Of a DNA stretch of 43,814 nucleotides, positions 25,707-34,323 are shown piece after piece; position 1 is the first letter of the stretch; each line of letters begins with the position of its first letter. The position numbers were made by a program, and so were the translations under genes. The DNA comes from Rhodospirillaceae bacterium. GTDB taxonomy: Bacteria; Pseudomonadota; Alphaproteobacteria; UBA8366; GCA-2717185. The stretch covers positions 1 through 43,814 of the forward strand of contig PBDC01000018.1 of assembly GCA_002717185.1 (NCBI GenBank). The letters run 5' to 3'. Below the pieces are notes generated by a model, which did not search any database, was not told the origin of the DNA, and saw only the letters and a program-made list of their open reading frames with translations.

Positions 25707-26858
25707 ATGGAGTTTCTGGAAGCCAACGAATTCTTAAGCCAAACGGGGGCCGTATCCTCTGAATTGTTGGACGCTTGCACTGGTCTGGCATCTGCGCCTG
25801 ATGGTTTCGAGCGGATCTGGGCCGCATTTGAACCGATGGATCTCATGCAAAAGTGCGTTCAGGTTGCGCGTCCGCAAACTGGTGAGACCTGGCAGTTCCT
25901 GTGCGATGAAGGTACCAGCCTTGGCGGCACTGATTGGGCCCCCCCGCCACTCGCCTATTTTGCCGCTGGGCTAGCCAGTTCGGTCACCGGTTCTATCATC
26001 CATCATCTGTCCGGCCAGGGTGTGTCTGCAGATGCTGTTTCCATTGCACTCGATAATAACTATATCCTCCGCGGATCAATCCTGCGCGGGACGATGGAAG
26101 GCAATGGTCGTGATGCGGACGTCGCGGTGACAATCGCTGACGAAAGGCTTTCTCCCAAGGATAAATCGAGCCTGGTTTTGCAGGCGGTGTCCGGTGGCAT
26201 GGCGGGTTATCTGCTGAAAAGTGTCTTCATCAGCGAATTTGGGTTGGTCATTAACGGTGCCAAGGTCCCCCTTGATTTACCGGATTGCCGGTTAGATGTT
26301 GATGTTGCGGCGTTGCCGATGGCAGGGCTCGAAAGTTCGGAGGGAGCCTTTGTGACGAAGGCGTTTCTGCGGCCAGCGGATTCGTCGTTTGAAGCGGGGA
26401 CGGGCAAGGGCGCCGATGCAGTTCAGGACAGGTCGATCAAGGTTTCCGCGGTAGCGAAAGTTGGTCGTGAAGGCCTAACTGTCATGCAGGCGGGCATCGC
26501 GCGGCCGGACGCCAGCGTATACAACATCCTGGGCACTGCGGACTCTGGGGCACCCGGCGCGCCGTCCAGTGCTTGCCTGATCGCAGCGGGAATTGGGTTT
26601 TGTTTTATGACGCAACTTGGCCGGTACGGGGAAGCGGTTAAGCGCCCCATCCATGACTACCGCATGATCCAGGCGATCGATATTCCCCTGTCGGGCGCCA
26701 ACGTCAGCCAGCCGCCGGTCATTGGCACAAAGCTTTTTCTCAATCAGGATGAACCGGACGCAGGTTTCGCGCGCGATCTGGCACAATCGGCCAAACGCAC
26801 CTGCTTTCTGCATTCGACATTGCAGACACGCCTACGCAGCCGGATCTCGGTGAGGTAG
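25707..26858 (+). CDS. Tandem OsmC-like domain protein
   Basis: 383 aa. OsmC/Ohr proteins are dimers that reduce organic peroxides with two buried cysteines. Here two OsmC-like units are fused. Unit 1 (about 60-190) has GGTDWAPPPLAYFAAGLASS, but Ser stands where the first Cys should be, and the second is also missing. Unit 2 (about 240-372) has GAPSSACLIAAGIGFCFM with Cys299 and AKRTCFLHS with Cys366, both likely active-site cysteines. A pseudo-dimer with one active site is inferred. It is first in a cassette with the aconitase X subunits, 26 bp upstream. AGGGA precedes the ATG. A role in protecting an iron enzyme or in the pathway itself is possible; function is not established. Confidence 0.7.
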   Translation: MEFLEANEFLSQTGAVSSELLDACTGLASAPDGFERIWAAFEPMDLMQKCVQVARPQTGETWQFLCDEGTSLGGTDWAPPPLAYFAAGLASSVTGSIIHHLSGQGVSADAVSIALDNNYILRGSILRGTMEGNGRDADVAVTIADERLSPKDKSSLVLQAVSGGMAGYLLKSVFISEFGLVINGAKVPLDLPDCRLDVDVAALPMAGLESSEGAFVTKAFLRPADSSFEAGTGKGADAVQDRSIKVSAVAKVGREGLTVMQAGIARPDASVYNILGTADSGAPGAPSSACLIAAGIGFCFMTQLGRYGEAVKRPIHDYRMIQAIDIPLSGANVSQPPVIGTKLFLNQDEPDAGFARDLAQSAKRTCFLHSTLQTRLRSRISVR

Positions 26859-26884
26859 GCCTATTTTTGCCGCTGGAAAATTCT

Positions 26885-28132
26885 ATGAAACTTAACAAAC
26901 TGGAACAGGCGATGCTCGACGGGGTACATGGTCGAGCTGCACAGTGGGCTATCGGCTACCAGCGCAGCGTAGGCGCGTTTTTTGATGCTGAGGATTTCGT
27001 GCCGGTTCGGATCATCCATATGAGCACTGATCGCGAGACGATGGGTGATGCCGGGGTTGCGTTTCTGGAAGAGTTGGCCGTGCTGCCTCCAGAGGAGCGG
27101 CGTCCGCGCTCCTTTGCGACGGCTGATTTCCGTGGCTTCGACAAAGAGACGTTTCGGTTTCTGCTGCCCGAGCGCGACCTCGCTGCACAAAGTCGAGAAG
27201 CTGTTGACGCGCTCGCCAAGCTTGGTGTGGTTACGTCTCACGCCTATGTCAACGACCATTCGGTAACCGCTCCCGCGTTTGGTGAGGCTTGTGGATATAG
27301 CGGTACTCCGTCGGTGATTTATATGAACGGGATCGTAGGCGCGCGGTGTAATTTCGAGGCTGGCCCCTCAAGCCTTGCCGCCTTCTTTACTGGAAGGGTG
27401 CCGCGCTACGGCTTTCATCTGGATGAGGCCCGCTTCGCCACGCACGCTTTCAAACTCGATTTCACGCCTCAGAGCGTTGTCGATTGGGGCGTTGTCGGCG
27501 CTCTGATTGGCCGTCAGCTCAACTCTTATTGGTCCGTGCCGGCAGTCGAGATTTCGGGGGGTCTGCCGACCATCCTGGAGCTTAATCATATGGCGCTGTC
27601 GATGGCGAGTTACGGGTCCATCGCCATGTTTCACGTCATCGGTTTAACGCCGGAAGCGCCAGACTGGGAAACGGCCAGTGGCGGTCGTTCGCTCGTCCCG
27701 GAAATCCTCTCGCGATCCGATCTGGACGCATTCTACAGTGAATGGAGCGGTCAGGAGGAAAAGCTCGATGTGGTGGCCTTGGCAACGCCGCAGCTTAATA
27801 TGCCGGAAATTGTGCAGATCGCTGAATTGCTGGACGGTCGTACCGTGCATCCGGATACAACCCTCCTGGTCTACACGCCGATTGAGATCAAGGAGGCCTG
27901 CGCCCGAATTGGCCTAAACCGGACAATTGAACAAGCTGGCGGAAGAATGGTCCACGGCCACGATTTCTTTGCTACCTTCGCCAAGGAAATCCGCGAGGCG
28001 CATGGCTGGACCCGGCTGATGACGCATTCAGTTAAGGCGGTAAATATCTGCGAGGGCTATGGCTATAAGCCAACGCCGGCATCGATCCCGCACTGTATCG
28101 AATCTGCGATCGCTGGGAGGGTGCTACCGTGA
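26885..28132 (+). CDS. Aconitase X large (catalytic) subunit, divergent
   Basis: 415 aa. Aconitase X enzymes dehydrate small hydroxy acids; known types act on cis-3-hydroxy-L-proline (bacteria) and mevalonate 5-phosphate (archaea). Family pattern is visible: LEQAMLDGVHG at the start, MNGIVGARCNFEAGPSSLAAFFTGR (about 148-172), YGFHLDEAR, VIGLTPEAPDWETASGG and the C-terminal HSVKAVNICEGYG. The three cysteine motifs I recall for the family (CTPY, GCPH and DTC) read AYVN, ATPQ and HGHD here. Cys136, Cys155 and Cys389 lie elsewhere. Iron-sulfur binding is therefore uncertain. ATG 26885 follows GGAAAA; an upstream TTG at 26867 was not used. The stop overlaps the small-subunit GTG by 4 bp. Confidence 0.82.
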   Translation: MKLNKLEQAMLDGVHGRAAQWAIGYQRSVGAFFDAEDFVPVRIIHMSTDRETMGDAGVAFLEELAVLPPEERRPRSFATADFRGFDKETFRFLLPERDLAAQSREAVDALAKLGVVTSHAYVNDHSVTAPAFGEACGYSGTPSVIYMNGIVGARCNFEAGPSSLAAFFTGRVPRYGFHLDEARFATHAFKLDFTPQSVVDWGVVGALIGRQLNSYWSVPAVEISGGLPTILELNHMALSMASYGSIAMFHVIGLTPEAPDWETASGGRSLVPEILSRSDLDAFYSEWSGQEEKLDVVALATPQLNMPEIVQIAELLDGRTVHPDTTLLVYTPIEIKEACARIGLNRTIEQAGGRMVHGHDFFATFAKEIREAHGWTRLMTHSVKAVNICEGYGYKPTPASIPHCIESAIAGRVLP

Positions 28133-28533
28133 CGCAAATCTGGGGACATATCGGCATCGGGCCGAAGGTGGAAGGCGTCGCGCTTGTGGCCGGCGACAAT
28201 TTCAGTACACGATACGACCTTGACCGTGACCGCGGTATCGTTTCACGGCCGTCCCACAAACTGTATGGCGAGAATTATGTTGGCCGCATTCTTGTGCTGA
28301 ATGCCGCCAAGGGGGGCGTCGCTTCGGCATGGATGCTTCGTGAGATGGCGCGAAAGGAAATGGCACCACTGGCCTTGCTGCTCAACGATGCCAACCCGGT
28401 TATGGCACAAGGCGCTGCCTTCGCTCAATTGCCGCTAATTGATCGCTTCGACACTGATATCACCGCGGCCATCGCGTCCGGCGACCGCCTTCGCGTCGAC
28501 CCTGCCCGGGGCCTCGTACAGATACTGCGTTAG
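28129..28533 (+). CDS. Aconitase X small (swivel) subunit, DUF126-type
   Basis: 134 aa. It forms the swivelling domain that closes over the large subunit. The family pattern is clear: PSHKLYGENYVGRILVLNAAKGG (about 41-63), MAPLALLLNDANPVMAQGAAFAQLPLIDRF, and DRLRVDPARGLVQIL at the end. The conserved serine loop, usually GSSTGS-like, reads KGGVASAW, with Ser66 the only serine left. GTG 28129 overlaps the large-subunit TGA (GTGA), and GGGAGGG precedes it, so translation is coupled. Its stop overlaps the stop of the opposing amidase gene. Confidence 0.85.
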   Translation: MTQIWGHIGIGPKVEGVALVAGDNFSTRYDLDRDRGIVSRPSHKLYGENYVGRILVLNAAKGGVASAWMLREMARKEMAPLALLLNDANPVMAQGAAFAQLPLIDRFDTDITAAIASGDRLRVDPARGLVQILR

Positions 28534-29957
28534 CGTTCGGCCCAATCTAAATTGGGGCGCTTGTTTTTCCAGTCGGTGGCCTGTTCATAGGCGTAGCCGG
28601 CGCGCAGGACCATCGCTTCTGTAAAGGGTTTACCGTTGATCAGAAGGCCGATTGGCAGCCCTTCGCTGGAAAACCCGCAGGGCAGGGACAGCCCGCACAG
28701 GCCCAGGCGGTTGCCGATATTGGTATACGCCATGTATTGCTGAGCGTACTCCATGTAAACCTCGAGCGAGTCGTTGACCAGGTCGACTGGTGCGGCTGGG
28801 ATCGGCGTCGTTGCTGACAGAACGACATCGATGTCCCGCAAGGACTCCTTCTGCGATTCGCGCAGCCGGTTTATCGCCTGCAGCGTCTTCAGATAGTCGA
28901 TCGCGAGATGTTTGCGGTCGTTTATCATGCGCGGCCCGACCATTGGATCCATCAGGTCGAGTTTAGTGTCAATACGCGCCTCGTGGATCACCGCGGCCTC
29001 GGCACCGTTGACGGCTGGCGGCAGCGCAGCAGCTTGCTTGGCTTCAGGATAGGTGATCGTCTCTACATGGGCACCCATATCGCGGAACACGTCCACCGCC
29101 GCTTCTATCGCCTTCGAGACCTCTGGATTGAGCATATCGCAGAACGCGTCCTCGGGGATCCCCACCCGCAGCCCTTTGACCCCAGACTTGAGCGAGCTGA
29201 GAACATCCTCCGGCTGTATGCCCAAGGTGCTGTCGTCGCGCGCGTCCTCGCCCTGCATGATTTGGTGGATCAGGGCCGCGTCTTCAACGCTGCGCGTGAG
29301 TGGTCCGACCGAATCTAGCGTCCAGCTTAGCGGGAAGACGCCGAACCGGCTGATCCGGCCGACGGTTGTCTTTAGTCCCACGGTCCCGCAGAGCCCCGCC
29401 GGCGCGCGCACCGAACCACCGGTATCCGTGCCTAGCCCCATCGGTGCCATGCCAGCGGCCACCGCGACGGCGGTCCCCGCGCTCGAGCCACCGGGCACGC
29501 AGTGCGTCTCGCGCCAGGGATTGTGGGGGGTGCCTTGGATGTTGTTGATGCCGACGATGCCCTTGGCGAATTCTACGGTGATCGTCTTGCCTAGGATGAC
29601 CATGCCAGCCGCAGCCAGCCGCCGTGTTACTTCACTCTCGACCGTCTTTCGCCCTGTATCGACAGTGCGCGAACCTGCGGATGTCGGTAGGCCGACCACA
29701 TCGAACAGATCTTTCACTGCGTAAGGGATACCGTGTAGCGGTCCGAGGTCCCTGCCCGCGGTCAATAAAGTCTCGGCCGCCACAGCCTCCGCCAGAGCGC
29801 GGTCTGCTGTCACCAGATTGAACGCGTTTAGAGGGCCGTTTAGCGCCTCGATCCGCTCGATTAAATGCTGGGTCAGCCCGGTCGGGGTAATATCACCCGA
29901 TCGCAACAGCGCTGCTAGTTCGGTGATCGTGCGGTAATGCAAGGGGGTATCGCTCAA
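28530..29957 (-). CDS. Amidase-signature hydrolase
   Basis: 475 aa. The family hydrolyses carboxamides with a Ser-cisSer-Lys triad. Lys lies in GIPYAVKDLFDVVGLPT, cis-Ser in VPGGSSAGTAVAVAAG, and the nucleophile Ser in GTDTGGSVRAPAGLCG. The remaining family blocks follow: GRISRFGVFPLSWTLDSVGP and NRLGLCGLSLPCGF near the C-terminus. Start: TTG 29957 with GGAG seven bases upstream is preferred; the frame stays open to a TTG at 30038 with no ribosome-binding site. The substrate is unknown. GatA is unlikely, because gatB and gatC are absent and the loops differ. It runs tail-to-tail with the aconitase X cassette and about 480 bp after the dehydratase on the same strand. Confidence 0.87.
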   Translation of the reverse strand: MSDTPLHYRTITELAALLRSGDITPTGLTQHLIERIEALNGPLNAFNLVTADRALAEAVAAETLLTAGRDLGPLHGIPYAVKDLFDVVGLPTSAGSRTVDTGRKTVESEVTRRLAAAGMVILGKTITVEFAKGIVGINNIQGTPHNPWRETHCVPGGSSAGTAVAVAAGMAPMGLGTDTGGSVRAPAGLCGTVGLKTTVGRISRFGVFPLSWTLDSVGPLTRSVEDAALIHQIMQGEDARDDSTLGIQPEDVLSSLKSGVKGLRVGIPEDAFCDMLNPEVSKAIEAAVDVFRDMGAHVETITYPEAKQAAALPPAVNGAEAAVIHEARIDTKLDLMDPMVGPRMINDRKHLAIDYLKTLQAINRLRESQKESLRDIDVVLSATTPIPAAPVDLVNDSLEVYMEYAQQYMAYTNIGNRLGLCGLSLPCGFSSEGLPIGLLINGKPFTEAMVLRAGYAYEQATDWKNKRPNLDWAER

Positions 29958-30436
29958 CGCTGTCTCCGCCTGGATGCTTTGGCTCTGCGCGAATATTTGC
30001 GCGCGCTTAAACCATAGAGCCCGCTGCGGGGAGATCAACTCCCGACAGGCTCTTGGATTTAAGGGGCGTGGCTTAGGAAAGCTTCGAAGCTAGACTGGAA
30101 GACTGCTAGAGGTCGAGGGCCGTGGATGCGGAAGGCGGTGCCTAGTGCTGACCATGACCTTCCGTCATACAACACCGCAGGCCAAATATTGGAAGATAGT
30201 TGTTAAAGAAATGGGCTTAGGTAGGGAAGTATGTCTCCTTAAAAGCATCAAAAATACGGCAATGGCCGCCTAGCTGCCCAATCCGTATCCTAAATGTTCA
30301 GCGCTTCCGGGCGCTCAGTATGGCGGTATCTCGACGTATTTCACATTGCTCATCCACTTTTGCAGCGGCGAACTGGACAAATTTCTCTCGATAGAACTGA
30401 TCGACTTCGAGCTGGTGTAATTGTTGTAGTGGCGGG
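29958..30436. other. Intergenic region, no gene supported
   Basis: This 479-bp gap separates the amidase from the dehydratase gene on the same strand. Short frames such as 30294-30611 lack family features and overlap the dehydratase antisense. No terminator, repeat or RNA gene was recognised. The amidase promoter should lie near 29970-30100, but no clear -35/-10 pair stands out. Confidence 0.45.
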
Positions 30437-31576
30437 TTACCTCCGCTGGGGCAACTCTACGACACCAGTGCCGTGGATAGACAACTCGCCGTCTTGGTTC
30501 AGGGCTTGGTGCTTGATTTCAATTAAGCCCTTGCCGCCTTCTTCGCGCTTGCCCGTGACTTTGCCGTTGATGAACAAGGTGTCTCCTTCTGGGTTATGGC
30601 GGCGGATCTGACTTTTACTTTCGTGCAGGAACCCATCGTCACCCATCCAGTTGGTCATGTGATGCGTCATCCAAGAGCACCGTTCCGGACCGTAATCGTA
30701 TGCCGCCGGTGCACCGACCAGGGTGGCGAAATCATTCTCCCAATGCACCCGCTCGGGGCAGTCAGGAATGCCGAACTTATTCTTGATACCGAGGCCTGGA
30801 TGGCGGTGGTGCTGCTTCCAGGCGAGCTTGTTGGCCCGGATGTAGAGCCCGCCCCAGCCTTGTGCGTAGGCGATGAAGCCGGTGACTGTCATCGGCCCCT
30901 TGACCATAGTTGGCAGTGTGTCGCCGACTACCACATCCTCGAAATAGCGGGTCTCTGCGCCGCGCACCTCTTCCTCGGCGTAGCCCGCGAAGATCTCCGC
31001 CAGCTCAGCTTCGGTGTAGGTCTTGATCGGTTGCTCTTTCAGCGTAGTGTATTTCGTGCCAGTTTCGCGCGCCTGGTCGCGATCGGTGCGGAAGCACCAG
31101 CTGTCCGCCTCCGCTACCTTGTCGCCTTCTTGGTTGAAGAAGTCGACATGGTAAATCTGCTGCACCGCCCTGCCAGAGAAGCGAGTATCGTGCAGGATTA
31201 GGTCCTTCAGCCAGGCATCAGTCTTGATTTCGTCATTACGGTGTACCGGCCTGTGCCAGGTCCAGTCGGCGCCGGCCCACATGGCGTGCACCCCTGGCAG
31301 ACCTCCAACATAGCCGGAGACAATGCGGTCGCACGCGAACAGGAAGGAGGGTAGGGCGATGATGCCGCCGTAGCGTGCCTTCGCCGCGTAGTCTGGGTCA
31401 CACCAGAGTGGGTTGTCGTCGCCAATGCCGTGCGCGTAATGGCGGATATTGTCGCGCGTCGCCTCGTGACACCAGGGCTCCAGAGAGTTCTCGATGCGTA
31501 CGCCGATGCGCTCGCGCAGTTGGTCGAGACCGCGCTCGGTGATCTGGGCGAATTGCCGTTTGATACTGTCATTCAT
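30437..31576 (-). CDS. MaoC/FAS1-type double-hotdog dehydratase
   Basis: 379 aa, two hotdog-like halves. The N-terminal half (about 25-170) has the dehydratase-N pattern: EATRDNIRHYAHGIGDDNPLW, YAAKARYGGIIALPSFLFA and AGADWTWHRPVHRNDEI. The second half (about 205-375) has YFEDVVVGDTLP, PMTVTGFIAYAQGWGG and GDTLFINGKVTGKREE. The family adds or removes water on acyl-CoA thioesters, though some members have other roles. Its ATG is 3 bp after the stop of the acyl-CoA ligase gene, so the two are translationally coupled and probably act in sequence: ligation to CoA, then hydration or dehydration. Confidence 0.85.
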   Translation of the reverse strand: MNDSIKRQFAQITERGLDQLRERIGVRIENSLEPWCHEATRDNIRHYAHGIGDDNPLWCDPDYAAKARYGGIIALPSFLFACDRIVSGYVGGLPGVHAMWAGADWTWHRPVHRNDEIKTDAWLKDLILHDTRFSGRAVQQIYHVDFFNQEGDKVAEADSWCFRTDRDQARETGTKYTTLKEQPIKTYTEAELAEIFAGYAEEEVRGAETRYFEDVVVGDTLPTMVKGPMTVTGFIAYAQGWGGLYIRANKLAWKQHHRHPGLGIKNKFGIPDCPERVHWENDFATLVGAPAAYDYGPERCSWMTHHMTNWMGDDGFLHESKSQIRRHNPEGDTLFINGKVTGKREEGGKGLIEIKHQALNQDGELSIHGTGVVELPQRR

Positions 31577-31579
31577 GTT

Positions 31580-33133
31580 TTAACCCTTTGGCTGCGCGGC
31601 TTGTTCTGCTTCGCGCAGCATTTTGCGATTGACCTTGCCCGCCGGCGTTTTTGGCAGGGCCTCGACGAAGGCGACCCGGCGGGGATATTCGTGCCGGCTG
31701 AGCCGGCTGGCGGTGAATTCCTGCAGCTCCTTGGCGAAGATATCATCTCCCGGTCGTTTCGAGACGATAAAGGACTTAACGACTAGCCCGCGCTCATCGT
31801 CCGGCGCGCCGATGACTGCCGCCTCGTCGACATCGGGGTGTTTCAGCAACACGTCCTCGATTTCCACCGCGCTCATCGTGTAACCAGCGGAGATGATCAC
31901 GTCGTCGGCCCGACCGCCATGGTAGAAATAACCTTCCTCGTCGATGCGGCCGAGATCCTTGGTCGGGAACCAGCCGTCGCGTCGCTTCATTACAATCTCG
32001 CCGTTCTGTCCCGGTGGACAGTCCTTCCCATTTGCATCATGCACGGCGAGTTCTATGCCCGGGATCGGCCGACCAAGGGCGCCGGGCTTTACTTTGTAGT
32101 CGTCGGCACCCGGATAATCAGCCAGGATCACGCCAATCTCCGTCGTTCCATACATGCTGCAGACTGGTGTACGGAACGTCGCCTCGGTCCAGGCCGCCGT
32201 GTCGGTATCGATTGGTTCGCCGGTGAAAGAGAGCTTTTCAACGCAGAAAGTGAAATTGTCGGCTTCGCCAGAATTCTTCATCAGCCGAAAATGCGTTGCG
32301 GCGGCGGCGATGTTAGTGATCTCGTAGTCCTGGATCGCGCGCATCAGGCGCATGGGATCGAACTTACCGGCATAACTTGCTGTCGACACGCCGAGCGCCA
32401 ACGGTGAGATCGTGCCATGCCACAACCCATGGCCCCATGCGGGTGAGGACGGACACATGAAGCGATCGCCCGGCCGGATGCCAGTGCCGTACAGCGCCGC
32501 TAGGATTACGGTGACCACAGCGCGATGCCGATGCTTGACCGCTGCTGGTAGTTCGCGCGTCGTGCCAGAGGTGTACTGGTACATCGCCATGTCGGCAGAC
32601 GTGGTCTGTGGCATAAATTCGCTGTTCTCTGCATCGAGCGCCGACATGAACTCGTTGTCCGCGACAACAGTTTTTATTTCGTGGTTGTCGGCCGAGAGAT
32701 GCGCTAATGCATTATTAGTGACGAGTAGTTTTGGCCTACAGTCGTCGATGCGTAGACGCAATCCGTCCGGGCCAAACAGTGTAAAGAGTGGCACTGCGAC
32801 GCAGCCCGCCTTCATGGCTCCGAATAGAGCCACGTAGAAGGGCAAGGAAGGTTCCAGCATTATCGCGACCCGGTCGCCCTTCGCCATACCGCTGTTCAGC
32901 AGATAGTTCGCGAACTGGTTCGAGGTATCCGCGAGCGCGCTGAAAGTAATGGTCTCGTCGGTACCATCATCATGTGCGATGCGCACCGCGACGGCGTCCC
33001 GGTTGTGTCTGTCGACACATTCATGGCCAATATTGAGCCGTTCTCGGTCGCCGTCGAACAGCGCCCAGAGCGCTTCCTTTGAGTAATGCCGCTGCGCGTC
33101 GGCGTAGTTGGTGTAGTCGGTTAGCCGGGCCAT
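31580..33133 (-). CDS. AMP-forming acyl-CoA synthetase (ligase)
   Basis: 517 aa. It activates a carboxylic acid with ATP and CoA. The N-terminal domain has DRVAIMLEPSLPFYVALFGAMKAG and the AMP-binding loop YTSGTTRELPAAVKH, where the usual GxPKG is replaced. The adenine and phosphate motifs SMYGTTEIG and GWFPTKDLGRIDEEGYFYHGGRADD are present. The hinge leads to a C-terminal lobe ending PKTPAGKVNRKML, with the catalytic Lys in GK. The loop variant places it outside classical acetyl-CoA synthetase. The acid is not known. It is in a minus-strand unit with the upstream hydroxyacid dehydrogenase (71-bp gap) and the downstream dehydratase (3-bp gap). Confidence 0.9.
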   Translation of the reverse strand: MARLTDYTNYADAQRHYSKEALWALFDGDRERLNIGHECVDRHNRDAVAVRIAHDDGTDETITFSALADTSNQFANYLLNSGMAKGDRVAIMLEPSLPFYVALFGAMKAGCVAVPLFTLFGPDGLRLRIDDCRPKLLVTNNALAHLSADNHEIKTVVADNEFMSALDAENSEFMPQTTSADMAMYQYTSGTTRELPAAVKHRHRAVVTVILAALYGTGIRPGDRFMCPSSPAWGHGLWHGTISPLALGVSTASYAGKFDPMRLMRAIQDYEITNIAAAATHFRLMKNSGEADNFTFCVEKLSFTGEPIDTDTAAWTEATFRTPVCSMYGTTEIGVILADYPGADDYKVKPGALGRPIPGIELAVHDANGKDCPPGQNGEIVMKRRDGWFPTKDLGRIDEEGYFYHGGRADDVIISAGYTMSAVEIEDVLLKHPDVDEAAVIGAPDDERGLVVKSFIVSKRPGDDIFAKELQEFTASRLSRHEYPRRVAFVEALPKTPAGKVNRKMLREAEQAAQPKG

Positions 33134-33204
33134 GAAACTCGTGTTGGTCTTGAAAAGGCGGCGCGACGATAGAACCTCGCTCCCGGCTTGTCTAATAGGA
33201 TACG

Positions 33205-34194
33205 TTATGGGCGCGGGCGTGGTTCCACCAGTACTTCTGGGTTTACGACACTGGTTGGTTCGCCGACCGCATAGGCTTTGATCTGGTCGAACACATCGGT
33301 GAACTGCAGGTTATATTCCTCGCGCGTTACGTAGCCGATATGTGGTGTGCAGATGACGTTGGGCAAGTTGACTAAAGGGTGGTGCGGGTCGCGTACCGGT
33401 TCCTCCTCATAGACGTCGACCGCGGCCATGCCGGGCCGGCCCGCCAGGAGGGCCTTTTCCAGGGCACCTGCCTCGATGAGTGGCGCACGGCTGGTGTTCA
33501 CCAGCAACGAAGTAGGTTTCATGCAGGCAAGATCTGCCGCCGTAATGATGCCGCGGGTCGAATCGTAAAGCCGCATGTGCAGGCTCAAGACGTCGCAGCG
33601 TTCGAAAAACGCGCCCTTGCTTTCGACGACGGTTCGTCCATCGGCGATCGCACGCGCCCGACCGGCCTCGCTAGCCCAGACCAAAACATTCATGCCAAAC
33701 GTGTCGCCGTAGTTGGCCACGACTTTGCCGATACGGCCCCAGCCAAAGATACCAAGCGTTTTTCCGCGCACTGAACGGCCGACATCGGTCTGCCAGGTAC
33801 CAGCCTGGAGAGAAGCCATCTGCTGTGGAATTGCACGCATCGCCGCCAGCACCAGGCCCCAAGTAAGTTCGGCGGTTGCGTAGGATGGTGTGTCTGCATG
33901 CTGGTCGGAGGACACGATAATGCCGAGCCGCGTGCAGGTGTCTATATCGATATGCGGATAGACACTGCGCTGGCTGATTAGGCGTAGGTTGGGCAAGCGC
34001 TCGAGCAGCTGCGTGCGGATCTTGGTCCGCTCGCGGATTAGTACTAGCGCCTCTGTCTCCTCCAGTCTTGCAGCTAGTTTGTCCACATCCTGCAGGTGGT
34101 CGTTCCAGATAGTCACCTCATGCTCGTCTAGTTTGGTAAAGCAAGGCAGGGTGCGCAGTGTGTCGTGGTAATCGTCGAGGATAGTGACTTTCAT
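33205..34194 (-). CDS. D-2-hydroxyacid dehydrogenase (NAD-dependent)
   Basis: 329 aa. The family oxidises D-2-hydroxyacids or reduces 2-oxoacids. The cofactor domain begins about 135 with [17 protein letters not shown] (GxGxxG), then WASEAG where Asp usually follows. Catalytic residues by pattern: Arg in [14 protein letters not shown], Glu in VDVYEEEP, His in CTPHIGYVT. The N-terminal flavodoxin-like domain has [10 protein letters not shown] and [14 protein letters not shown], with the last atypical for the family (usually TGAGVDNID). The substrate is not assigned. It lies 129 bp after the CoA transferase and 71 bp before the acyl-CoA ligase on the same strand. Confidence 0.88.
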   Translation of the reverse strand: MKVTILDDYHDTLRTLPCFTKLDEHEVTIWNDHLQDVDKLAARLEETEALVLIRERTKIRTQLLERLPNLRLISQRSVYPHIDIDTCTRLGIIVSSDQHADTPSYATAELTWGLVLAAMRAIPQQMASLQAGTWQTDVGRSVRGKTLGIFGWGRIGKVVANYGDTFGMNVLVWASEAGRARAIADGRTVVESKGAFFERCDVLSLHMRLYDSTRGIITAADLACMKPTSLLVNTSRAPLIEAGALEKALLAGRPGMAAVDVYEEEPVRDPHHPLVNLPNVICTPHIGYVTREEYNLQFTDVFDQIKAYAVGEPTSVVNPEVLVEPRPRP

Positions 34195-34243
34195 TGCGTA
34201 ATCTCGTGCACAATTATTCGGATAACTGGTACCTGCAACGGTT

Positions 34244-34289
34244 TCACCCCCACTCTTCCCTATCGGGGGGAAGGCTGGGATGGGGATGG
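34244..34289. repeat. REP/BIME-like intergenic palindromic element
   Basis: The C-rich arm TCACCCCCACTCTTCCC is followed by TATCGGG and the G-rich arm GGGAAGGCTGGGATGGGG. The core CTTCCC/GGGAAG pairs perfectly, and the outer arms pair imperfectly. This pattern matches the C-rich/G-rich palindromes scattered between genes in many alphaproteobacterial chromosomes. It lies between the CoA transferase and dehydrogenase genes. Only one copy was noticed in this window. Confidence 0.55.
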
Positions 34290-34323
34290 AAGGCCGGGCA
34301 ATTAAATATTGTCGCGGCCTTTT

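Noticed and set aside
29053..29724. 223-residue plus-strand frame opposite the amidase
   Set aside because: Antisense to catalytic blocks of the amidase; no start signal or family match.
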